Below the pieces are notes generated by a model, which had not been told where the DNA came from, ran no database searches, and saw nothing but the letters and a program-made list of their open reading frames with translations. The translations under genes and the position numbers were made by a program. 46,996 nucleotides of DNA from Bacteroidia bacterium (GTDB taxonomy: Bacteria > Bacteroidota > Bacteroidia > Bacteroidales > GWF2-35-48), in contig JACREX010000069.1 of the NCBI GenBank assembly GCA_016212695.1, positions 1 to 46,996 of the forward strand, in the 5' to 3' direction. Positions 27,161-36,818 of the stretch are shown here, piece after piece (position 1 is the first letter of the stretch; the number at the start of each line of letters is the position of its first letter).

Positions 27161-30100
27161 ATGAAACACTTTTATATTATAGTTTTTTCTTCTTTGTTTT
27201 TTTTATTCCTGTCTTTTCAGGGTTTTTCACAAACCGCTACCACTACCGTTTATTATACCGGTTTTCAGGCATGCGGAGGATGCGCCGTTTGTGGATCTGA
27301 CTATTGGTGTATAAATACGCCGGGTAGCTATTGTGGTAATACTCCGGCTTGTAGTACAAAAACTTTTTTTGATCCTGTTCCTGCCGGCCATGTTGTAACA
27401 AATGCAACTGTTAATTATTGGACGGCAAGTTGTGATGGCGCTGCAATATATGGGTCTATTAATGGATTTTCAGTTCCCACTGCATATGATGGAAGCGGCG
27501 GTTGTTTGTGCTCATCATCACCATGTGCTTTATCTACTTCCACTACAGGTAATTATCCTTGCGGTATGCCAGGGTATGTTTATGGAGGAACAAATACTTT
27601 ACAATTATGTACCAGCACCGCTATGTGTATCAATAGAGCGGAACTTGTCTTCACATATGTGGACCCCGACGTTATCACTCCTAGCATTTATCCCTATGGT
27701 CCCACAACGTTTTGCTCGGGAGGTAGTGTAGTATTAGATGCAGGTACGGGTTACTCAGCATATTATTGGTCAACGGGCGCTACTTCGCAAACTATCACGG
27801 CTACAACTTCTGGAACTTATTCTGTAACCGTTACCAGTATTACAGGTTGTACTACAGGTTCAAGTTCAATTAATGTTTCAGTATATCCGCCGTCAGGAGG
27901 AGGAGTAGCAACACCGTCTCCTTCTTCTATTTGCTATAATGGTTCTTCCACTATTTCATTGTCGGGATATACAGGTACTATCCAATGGCAATCTTCTCCC
28001 AATGGTTCTGCATGGTCGAATATTTCTGGTGCAACAGGAGCAACCTATACTACCCCGGCTCTTACATCAACAATGTATTATCACGCCGTTGTTACCAGCG
28101 GAGCCGGATGCGCTTCGGCCACTTCAACTATGGCTACCGTTAATGTTTATCCGCCGCTTACAGCCGGCGCTATCACAGGCTATACAACCCCTATATGCGC
28201 TAATACGAGCCCCGGTACTTTTACTTCAAGCCCCAGTGGGGGTTCGGGAACAAATACAATAAACTGGTATACTTCAGGTGGAACCTATTTAGCATCTGGA
28301 TCATCGTACAGCCCGGGCAATCTTTCTTCATCAACCGGGTATTATTATACTGTAACCAATACGTGTGGTACTGCAACCAGCGCTACAATAAACATAACCG
28401 TATATCCGTTACCTGTAATTAATTCTGCAAATAGTTCCAATGTGTCTTTTTGCGGCGGCAGCGACGGGACTATTTCTATAAATGCAACAGGAACTCAGCC
28501 CTTATATTATTCAATCAATGGCGGAGGAAGTTTTGTGGCAAATGGCGGAGGTTTTTCCGGTTTGTCAAATGGAAATTATCCGGTAGCAGTAAGGGATAAT
28601 AATGGTTGTATCGCTTATGGCCCAACCCTGACCATTCTGGATGGCGGCGCACCTCCATCGCCTACTGCAGGAACAAATGCAACCTATTGCCAGGGCGCTC
28701 CATTGTCAAACCTCTGGGCATCTGCTTTAAATGGAGGAAGCATCAGATGGTATTCTGATCCTACGCTTAATACTCAAATTGGAGCCGGTAACACACTTAC
28801 ACCGAACAATACCACAGGCACATCCACCTATTATGTTACAGAAACTGTAAGTGGCTGCGAGAGCGCTCCGGCTTTGGTTACAGTTACTATAAATCCTATT
28901 CCAGACGCTTTTGCAAACCCCTCTATAGAAACTATTTGTAGCGGAGATAATACTGGAATCTCTCTGTCATCAAGTGTTGGCAATGCAAATTTTTCATGGA
29001 CTGTAGCCCAGGCAGGAGTTACTGGCGGCTTTGCAAGCAGTGGTACTTCTATCAATCAAATCCTGAATACCGTTGGATTTGGTCAGGGTACTGTTGTATA
29101 TACTATAACTCCTTCTGCTAATGGTTGTACCGGAAGCCCTATAAATGCAAGCGTTACCGTAAATCCTATTCCGGATGCCATAGCAAATCCAACAGCTCAG
29201 ACTATGTGCAGCGGAGCTTCGACAAATATTTCGTTAAGTTCAAATGTAAGCGGTGCAGGATTTAGCTGGACAGTGGCTCATGGAGGCGTAACCGGCGGTT
29301 TCGATGCAAGCGGGCAAATCATCAGTCAGACCTTGGTTTCTACGGCTCTTTCGCAAGGTTCTGCGGTTTATACAATCACTCCTTCTGCTCATTCATGCTA
29401 TGGCACCCCGATAAATGTTACGGTTACAGTAAATCCTTTACCCGATATTTTTGCCGCTCCGCCTATTTCTACGATCTGCAGCGGGACATCAACAAGCATA
29501 ACAATGACTTCATCGGTTTCCGGAACAGGTTATACATGGACAGTCAATCAGTCGAATGTTACCGGCGCTTTTGCCGGTAGCGGAAATAATATCATTCAGA
29601 CGTTGAATAATTCAGGAATTTCGACGGGCACTGCCACATATACAATCACTCCCAGTGCAAATTCATGCTATGGATCTCCCATAGATGTGACTGTTAATGT
29701 AAGTCCTGTTCCTGATGTTATTGCTACCCCTTCATCTCAGACTATTTGCACAAATGGAAGCACTAATATTAATTTATCGTCTAATGTCAGCGGTACTACT
29801 TTTAGCTGGACTTATTCAACAGTTGATATTATCGGCGCATCAGACGGAACAGGTACAAATATTTCGCAGGTACTTGGAAATACTGCTACAGCTCCGGCAA
29901 CTATCACTTATATTATTACTCCGTCATACACAACCTGTAATGGCAGCCCCCTGAATGTGGTTGTTACTGTGAACCCATATCCCAATGTGATTCCAACTCC
30001 CCCTTCAGATACTATTTGCAGTGGCGATATGACGAATATTTCTCTCAGTTCAAATGTTCCGTCAGCAACATTTACCTGGACAGTAACTGAAAATGGAGTA

Positions 30101-33100
30101 TCGGGAGGATTTGCTTCCGGGGGCGGTACACTGGCTCAAACATTAACATATATTTCCTCACCCGCAACAGCTACCTATATTATTACTCCTACAGCATTTA
30201 GTTGTACAGGAGTTGATGATACGGTCACAATTTATGTTAATCCCCTTCCCGTGATAGTTTCTGAAGATACAACTTATGTTTCACTTTGCGGGGGAGCAGA
30301 TGGTACTATTACCATTGTGGCAACCGGCGATCCTCCGCTGGAATATTCTATTGATGGCGGAACCACTTTTGTTCAAAACGGCGGGTCGTTTACAAATTTA
30401 AGTGTTGGAAGTTATCCTGTGGAAGTCAGGAATGGCTTCGGATGTATAGCACATGGCAGTACCCTGTCCATCGCAGACGTAGGCGCTCCGCCTCCGCCTG
30501 TTGCAGGCAATGATACAACCTATTGCTTTGGCGATACTATGACAGACCTGTTTGCAACCCCTGTATATGGCGGGTATATACAATGGTATTCGGACCCTGG
30601 CCTGACAAATTTATTGGCTACAAGTTCAATGTTGCATCCTGACTCAACTGTTGGAACGACTACTTATTATGCAACTGAAACAATAGCTGGTTGCCAAAGC
30701 ACTCCCACTCCGGTGGTAGTTACAATAAAACAATTGCCGGTGTTAATTGCGAATCCCTCATCACAGTCCATTTGTAGCGGAGGTACGGTAAATATCAGCC
30801 TTACATCAAATCCTTCCGGAGGTACATTTAACTGGACCGTTACCCAGGTTAATGTTTCAGGAGCCACATCCGGTACCGGAAACACCATTTCACAGACACT
30901 GACTAATGACAGCGCTTCTCTGGGAACTGCAACGTATTCGGTAATCCCGACAGCGGATGGTTGTAGCGGTATTCCGCAGGATGTTGTTGTCACGGTGAAT
31001 CCTTTACCTGATGTGCAATTAAATTTTAGTGTATCGGATATATGCCAGAATACATCGAATGTGATATTAAGCGGAGGAATGCCACCCGGAGGATCATACA
31101 GCGGAGTAGGCGTATCGGGCAATAATTTTGTGCCCTCTGTTGCAGGACTGGGATCTCATGTTATTACATATACCTATACAGACGGGAACACGTGTACCAA
31201 CAGTGCTACCGATACAATGACCGTGCATTCCCTTCCGAATGTAAACTTATCAAGCATACCTCCCATATGTGCGAATTCAGCAAGTTTTACGTTAACCAAT
31301 GGAACGCCGCCAGGTGGCACGTATTATGGAAATGGTGTTACTAATGACTCTATTTTTAATCCTGATTCTGCAGGAATAGGAACGCATACGATCACCTATA
31401 ATTATTCTGATATATATGGATGCAGCAATTCTGCGACCAATACGCTTATCGTTAGTTCGCTGCCGGTGGCAGATATAAATTATACCACGCCGATAACCTG
31501 TCATGGGATGGCAAATGGGACAGCGATGGTTACTACTAATGGAGGGACGCCGCCCTATACATATCACTGGGACAATAACCCGCCGGGTACTGGTCAAACC
31601 GCCACAGGGCTGGGCCCGAATTTCTGGTATCATGTAACGGTAACGGATAACAATGGATGCATCGGAAAAGACAGCGTCTTTCTCACAGACCCACCGCTCA
31701 TGATACTGACTACACAATCGCTTAATCCAACCTGTGGCTTATCCAACGGATATGTAGCTGTAAACGTTACAGGAGGAACTACACCGTATATATATCACTG
31801 GGACAGTTATCCGGACAGCCTGGGCCATTCACTGAGCCATATACCGGCAGCGGTATATTTTGTAACCGTAACAGATAATCATGGTTGTTCAATAGACACG
31901 TTAATCAGTTTAACCACCAGCCCGTTTGTTTCTGCAACATTTGTAATAACAAATGTTTCTTGCTATGGCGGATCTAATGGATCCATTACGGCGATCATGA
32001 CAGGAGGGACTGCGCCGTTTACCTATCTCTGGTCTAATGGACAAACAACCAATACAATTTCAGGATTACCTGCTGATACGTTATCGCTTGTAATAACCGA
32101 CAGTCACGGATGTATATTCAGCGATACGGTTATAGTAGGGCAACCGCCTGTATTATTATTAACTTTAATAACAACAGATGTGAAGTGTTTTGGAGGAACC
32201 GGCACCATAGCAACATCTGTAACAGGAGGCTCGCATCCTTATACATATCACTGGTATCCATCAAACTATGTGGGCCCAACATTAACCGGAGTTGCAAACA
32301 CACCAACAAATCCTTCTTATTCAGTAACAGTAACCGATTCGCTGGGATGCACGGTGACAGGTATGGATACATTATTTCAGCCTTCATCAGTTCTGAATGT
32401 AACGTTATCGTCAGATAGTGCAAAATGTTATGGAGACACCTTGGGAAGTGCGGATGTATCGCCAACAGGAGGCACAGGCCCATATTCTTATATATGGAGC
32501 ACTATACCGATTCAGACAAATCCGCACGCAGTAAATCTGCATGCCGGGGTTTACACGGTAACTGTTACGGATCATAACAGCTGTCATGAGACAGGAACGA
32601 TTGAAGTGTTCCAGCCGACACGAATTGATTTGGATTCCACAGTAACACCGACCTCCTGCGAAGAGGGAGACGATGGAGTGATTATGGTACATGCTTCGGG
32701 AGGAAAACCTCCTTATACATTTTATTGGTATACAGATCCCGTTCAAACAGATACTTTAGTTCATGGGTTATACCACGGATCATATAGTATAAAAATTACG
32801 GACAGCAGACATTGTTTTCAGATTTATACGATTGAAGTGCCAAATACTCCGATTCCCTGCCTTGTGATTCCAACCGCATTCACACCCAATAGCGACGGAA
32901 TTCATGATCTGTGGAACATAAAGAACCTGCATTTGTATCCGCATGCTACCATTGAGGTTTATAACCGCTGGGGTTCTCTTATATACCAGGCAGGAACAAG
33001 CGATAAACGATGGGATGGGACATATAACGGCGGCCCCTGTCCAACCGGGTCATATGTATTCATTATTGACCTGAATAATGGTACCGAAGCAATACAGGGA

Positions 33101-33121
33101 ATAGTAACAATTATCAGATAA
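27161..33121 (+). CDS. Large surface adhesin: Cys-rich head, Ig/PKD-like repeats, SprB repeats, CHU_C domain
   Basis: The 1986-residue protein starts with a signal peptide (ends GFSQ). Residues 38-156 form a head with 13 cysteines that I do not recognise. Ig/PKD-like modules run from about 165 to 1440, including a run of ~85-residue units of the form IPDAxANPSxxTICSG...FSWTV...VTGGF...TYTITPSANGC. Six SprB-type repeats follow (about 1440-1900). A CHU_C type B domain (about 1903-1986, IPTAFTPNSDGIHDLW, EVYNRWGSLIYQAG) predicts type IX export and surface anchoring. The last ~160 residues almost match those of the adhesin at 41263. The SprB part uses somewhat different codons from the Ig part. 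It is likely an adhesin; the ligand is unknown. Confidence 0.9.
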   Translation: MKHFYIIVFSSLFFLFLSFQGFSQTATTTVYYTGFQACGGCAVCGSDYWCINTPGSYCGNTPACSTKTFFDPVPAGHVVTNATVNYWTASCDGAAIYGSINGFSVPTAYDGSGGCLCSSSPCALSTSTTGNYPCGMPGYVYGGTNTLQLCTSTAMCINRAELVFTYVDPDVITPSIYPYGPTTFCSGGSVVLDAGTGYSAYYWSTGATSQTITATTSGTYSVTVTSITGCTTGSSSINVSVYPPSGGGVATPSPSSICYNGSSTISLSGYTGTIQWQSSPNGSAWSNISGATGATYTTPALTSTMYYHAVVTSGAGCASATSTMATVNVYPPLTAGAITGYTTPICANTSPGTFTSSPSGGSGTNTINWYTSGGTYLASGSSYSPGNLSSSTGYYYTVTNTCGTATSATINITVYPLPVINSANSSNVSFCGGSDGTISINATGTQPLYYSINGGGSFVANGGGFSGLSNGNYPVAVRDNNGCIAYGPTLTILDGGAPPSPTAGTNATYCQGAPLSNLWASALNGGSIRWYSDPTLNTQIGAGNTLTPNNTTGTSTYYVTETVSGCESAPALVTVTINPIPDAFANPSIETICSGDNTGISLSSSVGNANFSWTVAQAGVTGGFASSGTSINQILNTVGFGQGTVVYTITPSANGCTGSPINASVTVNPIPDAIANPTAQTMCSGASTNISLSSNVSGAGFSWTVAHGGVTGGFDASGQIISQTLVSTALSQGSAVYTITPSAHSCYGTPINVTVTVNPLPDIFAAPPISTICSGTSTSITMTSSVSGTGYTWTVNQSNVTGAFAGSGNNIIQTLNNSGISTGTATYTITPSANSCYGSPIDVTVNVSPVPDVIATPSSQTICTNGSTNINLSSNVSGTTFSWTYSTVDIIGASDGTGTNISQVLGNTATAPATITYIITPSYTTCNGSPLNVVVTVNPYPNVIPTPPSDTICSGDMTNISLSSNVPSATFTWTVTENGVSGGFASGGGTLAQTLTYISSPATATYIITPTAFSCTGVDDTVTIYVNPLPVIVSEDTTYVSLCGGADGTITIVATGDPPLEYSIDGGTTFVQNGGSFTNLSVGSYPVEVRNGFGCIAHGSTLSIADVGAPPPPVAGNDTTYCFGDTMTDLFATPVYGGYIQWYSDPGLTNLLATSSMLHPDSTVGTTTYYATETIAGCQSTPTPVVVTIKQLPVLIANPSSQSICSGGTVNISLTSNPSGGTFNWTVTQVNVSGATSGTGNTISQTLTNDSASLGTATYSVIPTADGCSGIPQDVVVTVNPLPDVQLNFSVSDICQNTSNVILSGGMPPGGSYSGVGVSGNNFVPSVAGLGSHVITYTYTDGNTCTNSATDTMTVHSLPNVNLSSIPPICANSASFTLTNGTPPGGTYYGNGVTNDSIFNPDSAGIGTHTITYNYSDIYGCSNSATNTLIVSSLPVADINYTTPITCHGMANGTAMVTTNGGTPPYTYHWDNNPPGTGQTATGLGPNFWYHVTVTDNNGCIGKDSVFLTDPPLMILTTQSLNPTCGLSNGYVAVNVTGGTTPYIYHWDSYPDSLGHSLSHIPAAVYFVTVTDNHGCSIDTLISLTTSPFVSATFVITNVSCYGGSNGSITAIMTGGTAPFTYLWSNGQTTNTISGLPADTLSLVITDSHGCIFSDTVIVGQPPVLLLTLITTDVKCFGGTGTIATSVTGGSHPYTYHWYPSNYVGPTLTGVANTPTNPSYSVTVTDSLGCTVTGMDTLFQPSSVLNVTLSSDSAKCYGDTLGSADVSPTGGTGPYSYIWSTIPIQTNPHAVNLHAGVYTVTVTDHNSCHETGTIEVFQPTRIDLDSTVTPTSCEEGDDGVIMVHASGGKPPYTFYWYTDPVQTDTLVHGLYHGSYSIKITDSRHCFQIYTIEVPNTPIPCLVIPTAFTPNSDGIHDLWNIKNLHLYPHATIEVYNRWGSLIYQAGTSDKRWDGTYNGGPCPTGSYVFIIDLNNGTEAIQGIVTIIR
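32640..33121 (+). repeat. Direct repeat copy 1: 3' end of first right-hand adhesin
   Basis: These ~480 bases correspond without gaps to 46217-46698 (offset 13577), with mostly synonymous differences. They encode the last SprB repeat and the CHU_C domain. Similarity fades just after the stop codon. Confidence 0.85.
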
Positions 33122-33170
33122 TATACATTAATTTTAAACCTAATCTAACCATAAAATAAATTTTAAAAAT

Positions 33171-33560
33171 ATGAAAAGGAATATAAGCCAGTTTGCAGTA
33201 CTTTTATTTATTATTGTTTTATCCGGCCAGAAATTATTAGGACAGGGAATCGGTATCGGTTCACCTACTTTTACGCCGGTAGCCTCTGCAATCCTTGAGT
33301 TAAGAGGAACAGATAAAGGTTTTCTTACAACACGTGTGAACTGGGCAATCATGCCTGCAGGCCCTGCCGACGGTTTACTTGTTTATGTAAATGCCGGCGG
33401 CCCTCCGGATGGTAATGGATTTTATTACTATGACGGCGGTACGTCCACATGGAAAAAGGTTGGTATTCCATATACGGCCGGCACAGGGATCAATATTACC
33501 GGGAATGTGATCAGTGTAATATATGGCTCTACAGCCGGTACTGCTGCCGAAGGAAATCAC
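33171..33560 (+). repeat. Paralogous 5' region copy 1 (matches 36429-36818)
   Basis: Aligns with the start of the next gene at a constant offset of 3258 bases over about 390 bases, with frequent third-position changes. A second matching block is at about 34180-34320 against 37270-37400. Confidence 0.75.
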
Positions 33561-36293
33561 ACGCACTCCCAGTTGCATAATCAGCAGCATGCCATGACTT
33601 CAACAGCAGATCATACAGCCGGAAACTGGAGAGTTTTTTATTCGAATGGTTCCGGCCAGGTTGTTGAACTGGCTCTTGGAACTGCCGGCCAGGTACTGAG
33701 TTCAAATGGTAATTCGGCAGCTCCCTCATGGATCACTAATAGTGGTGGAACCGTAACAAACGTTAGCGGCATTGCTCCAATATCTGTTATCAATAACACT
33801 ACTACTCCGGTGATTTCTATTGCAGCAAACACACAGGCCAGTTCGGGGGTTGTTGCTGCCGGCGGAGCAAATGCAAATTATGTCTGGAAGACTGATGGTT
33901 CTGGAAACCCGGCATGGCGCCCTGATGATAATACTACCTATACGGCAGGGAACGGACTCACGTTAACAGGAACCCAGTTTTCTCTGACCACTCCGGTTTC
34001 AATAACAAATGGAGGAACCAATGCCATGGGTTATACTGCAAACCAGTTTTTATGGTATAATGGTACTTCAATTGTAGCCAGTGGATTTTCAAATGCTAAT
34101 TTTGCAAATGTTTCACATACCCATGCCAATCTGACTCCGGGTACGGGTCTCACGGGTTCGGTTTATAATGGCGGCGCTGCTGTTTCCGACTGGGCGGTTA
34201 GCTATGCAGGATCCGGTTCGGCAAATTCTGCTGCTCACAGCGACCATAACCACACGGGAATATACGATAACTATCAATACTGGACCTTGCAGGCAAACGG
34301 AGGAAGCGCATCAAATATAACAACGCTCAGCACTGTTAATTTTGTCCAATCAGGCTCAATTACTGTTTCAAAAGCAGGTAATACAATAACTATCGGTTCT
34401 ACCGGCGGCGGAACGGTAACAAGCATTTCTCAGGGCACCGGTATGTCGTTTTCTACTAACCCTATTACAACAACTGGTACAATCAGTCTTGCAAATACCG
34501 GGGTAACTGCAGGAAGTTATACCAATGCAAACATAACGGTAAATGCTCAGGGTCAGATAACACTTGCATCCAATGGTTCCGGAGGTTCGCTCAGCGGTTC
34601 GGGTACAGTCAACTATATTCCAAAGTGGACGCCTTCAACAACATCTTTGGGAAATTCAATTATGTCTGATGCAGGCGGCGGTTATGTTAATCTGGCAGGA
34701 AATCTTCTCACGCAAGCTAGCGGCTACCATAATTTTGGTGCAACAAATGGTTCGACAGGCTATGGCTTCCGCGATAATGGAGGAACTCTCGAATATAAAC
34801 ACAACGGCGGAAGCTGGTATGCATTTTCACAGCCACCCACTATACCAGGGAACACCGAATGGTGGGTAAGGCCTACATCCGCCCTTTATATTCAACCCAT
34901 GTATAATGCCTATGCCCGTGTGTATGATAATGCTCAAAACTTTGGTTTTTTCTATGATGGCAATAATGCCAACGGGGGCTTTTTTGCAGGTGGAAATAAC
35001 GGGGTCATGGGAACCAGGGGTACGGTTGCCGATGTTCCGATATGGACAGGCGATATTTTTCCCTTTGTAGATGCAGGATCTGATACTTATATAAATTCTT
35101 CTGATAATCTCACTTATAGCGGTTCATATGGTTGGGGTTATGCTTATATGGGCGTAACAGGAGGCTGTTGCCTTGATGCAGGCGTTAGAGGGATCGGATT
35201 AGGTAATACATCTGGTACTAACACCTCATGGCCTGTAGTTGGTGTAATGGGTGAAGTAATTGCTACCGGCTCATCCGCTAATGGTCAGCAAGGAGTTTAT
35301 GGCTGGCAGGCAGCGCCTGCCGGTAGCGCTGCTGTATGTATAGGCGTGGTGGGAAGAACTTCTCAGACCGGGAATCAATCCGGCGGAGTGGCCGGTTATT
35401 ATACTTCATCCGTTGGAAATTTATCTACAGCTTTTTCGTCGTTTACAAGCCTTGGTTTGTTAGGAACATCAACGCTTGGAGTTTTGGGGCAAACTTCTGC
35501 TATAGGAGGAATAGGCGTGTTTGGAGCAAATACCGATTTAACAAGCGCCGGTAGTTACGGCGTATATGGACTTGTCGGCAATGGAACTTCCGTATCAACA
35601 GATTTCAAAGCAGTAGTTGGTTATTCTAATAATACAAATAATCTTTATGGATATGGCGGCTATTTCCAGGGTGAATGGTATGGGGTTTATGCTTATAATC
35701 CTACTACATCTTCAGGCTATGCTGTGTATTATTCAGGAAATCTGGGGGGGTCCGGTTCTAAAAACTGTGTTGTGAGAACAAGCCAGGGACCTAAGGCATT
35801 ATATTGCATTGAATCCCCTGAAAATTATTTTGAAGATTACGGCGCTTCTAAACTTGTGAACGGTCAGGCTGTAATAAATATTGATCCCTTGTTCTTAGAA
35901 ACAATTGTTATTGATGAAAGTCATCCGTTTATGGTATATATCCAGTTAACAGGTGAAAATACTAATGGAGTTTATGTGGAAAAACACAAGGATTATTTCA
36001 AGGTTATAGAAAACAATCACGGAACCAGCAATATCACTTTTGACTGGCGCTTAGTTGCAAAAAGAAAAGGATTTGAGGATCTTAGATTGAAAGAAACGCC
36101 CGAGGCCTATTCTGACCCTGCATTATATCCTGATCCCAATGATTCTTCAATCCCTGAAAAATGGAGAGAAAAAGTTAAAGAACATCATAAATTCATTAAT
36201 ACAATCCCATCAATTCAGAAGTATGAAAAGGAAACATCAGCGCCTGTTGATAAAAAAGCATTAGAAAAACAAAGGAGAGAAAAGCAAAAATAG
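33171..36293 (+). CDS. Exported tail-fibre-like repeat protein (paralog of the next gene, lacks S74)
   Basis: The 1040-residue protein has a signal peptide (MKRNISQFAVLLFIIVLSGQ, cut about GQG). A ~100-residue N-terminal domain (IGIGSPTFTPVASAILELRG...GFYYYDGGTSTWKKVG) is shared with the next gene. Fibre modules follow: NHTHSQLH, HTHANLTPGTGLTGSVYNGG, SDHNHTGIYDNYQYW and a SNGNSAAPSW unit. The second half has many GVxG repeats typical of trimeric beta structures. A C-terminal domain (about 890-985, LVNGQAVINIDPLF...NGVYVE) is also shared in outline with its paralog. No peptidase S74 and no T9SS sorting domain are seen. It is probably a surface or secreted fibre; the phage-like modules suggest domestication of a tail fibre (inference). 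Confidence 0.75.
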   Translation: MKRNISQFAVLLFIIVLSGQKLLGQGIGIGSPTFTPVASAILELRGTDKGFLTTRVNWAIMPAGPADGLLVYVNAGGPPDGNGFYYYDGGTSTWKKVGIPYTAGTGINITGNVISVIYGSTAGTAAEGNHTHSQLHNQQHAMTSTADHTAGNWRVFYSNGSGQVVELALGTAGQVLSSNGNSAAPSWITNSGGTVTNVSGIAPISVINNTTTPVISIAANTQASSGVVAAGGANANYVWKTDGSGNPAWRPDDNTTYTAGNGLTLTGTQFSLTTPVSITNGGTNAMGYTANQFLWYNGTSIVASGFSNANFANVSHTHANLTPGTGLTGSVYNGGAAVSDWAVSYAGSGSANSAAHSDHNHTGIYDNYQYWTLQANGGSASNITTLSTVNFVQSGSITVSKAGNTITIGSTGGGTVTSISQGTGMSFSTNPITTTGTISLANTGVTAGSYTNANITVNAQGQITLASNGSGGSLSGSGTVNYIPKWTPSTTSLGNSIMSDAGGGYVNLAGNLLTQASGYHNFGATNGSTGYGFRDNGGTLEYKHNGGSWYAFSQPPTIPGNTEWWVRPTSALYIQPMYNAYARVYDNAQNFGFFYDGNNANGGFFAGGNNGVMGTRGTVADVPIWTGDIFPFVDAGSDTYINSSDNLTYSGSYGWGYAYMGVTGGCCLDAGVRGIGLGNTSGTNTSWPVVGVMGEVIATGSSANGQQGVYGWQAAPAGSAAVCIGVVGRTSQTGNQSGGVAGYYTSSVGNLSTAFSSFTSLGLLGTSTLGVLGQTSAIGGIGVFGANTDLTSAGSYGVYGLVGNGTSVSTDFKAVVGYSNNTNNLYGYGGYFQGEWYGVYAYNPTTSSGYAVYYSGNLGGSGSKNCVVRTSQGPKALYCIESPENYFEDYGASKLVNGQAVINIDPLFLETIVIDESHPFMVYIQLTGENTNGVYVEKHKDYFKVIENNHGTSNITFDWRLVAKRKGFEDLRLKETPEAYSDPALYPDPNDSSIPEKWREKVKEHHKFINTIPSIQKYEKETSAPVDKKALEKQRREKQK

Positions 36294-36353
36294 TCATCAG
36301 TCATTAATCATCAGTTGAGTAAGAAATATTTGCCAACGAATTTATTATTATTT

Positions 36354-36383
36354 ATTGTGATTTGAAAGATTATTGCTATCTTG
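36354..36383 (+). promoter_or_regulatory. Putative promoter of the S74 fibre gene
   Basis: ATTG (36354-36357) and TATCTTG (36377-36383) are separated by 19 bases, near the Bacteroidota consensus, and lie 46 bases before the ATG in a 135-base spacer, the longest gap within this block. This suggests that the gene can be transcribed on its own. Confidence 0.45.
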
Positions 36384-36428
36384 CATAGTTATTCTTATCG
36401 CAAACCCAAAATTTAATTTTTATATACG

Positions 36429-36818
36429 ATGAAAAGGAATTTTACAAATGTAGCAGTTTTTTTATCTGTTGTGTTTTTATTCGCTTCGCAGAATATTTTC
36501 TCCCAGGGAATAGGGATTGGTGCACCCAGTTTTATCCCCGTAGCTTCTGCCATCCTTGAGTTAAGAGGCGCTGACAAAGGTTTTCTTACCACACGTGTTA
36601 GTTGGTTAAGTATGCCGGTCAGCCCTGCCGATGGTTTGCTTGTTTATGTAGATGCCGGTGGTCCTCCGGATGGTAATGGATTTTATTACTATGATGGCGG
36701 TACTTCTACATGGAAAAAGGTTGGTATTCCATATACAGCCGGCACAGGGATCAACATTACCGGAAATACAATCAGTGTAATATATGGCGCTATAGCTGGT
36801 ACTGCATCTGAAGGAAAT
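36429..36818 (+). repeat. Paralogous 5' region copy 2 (matches 33171-33560)
   Basis: Encodes the same signal peptide type and the domain IGIGAPSFIPVASAILELRG through GTGINITGN. It points to gene duplication followed by loss or gain of the S74 part. Confidence 0.75.
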
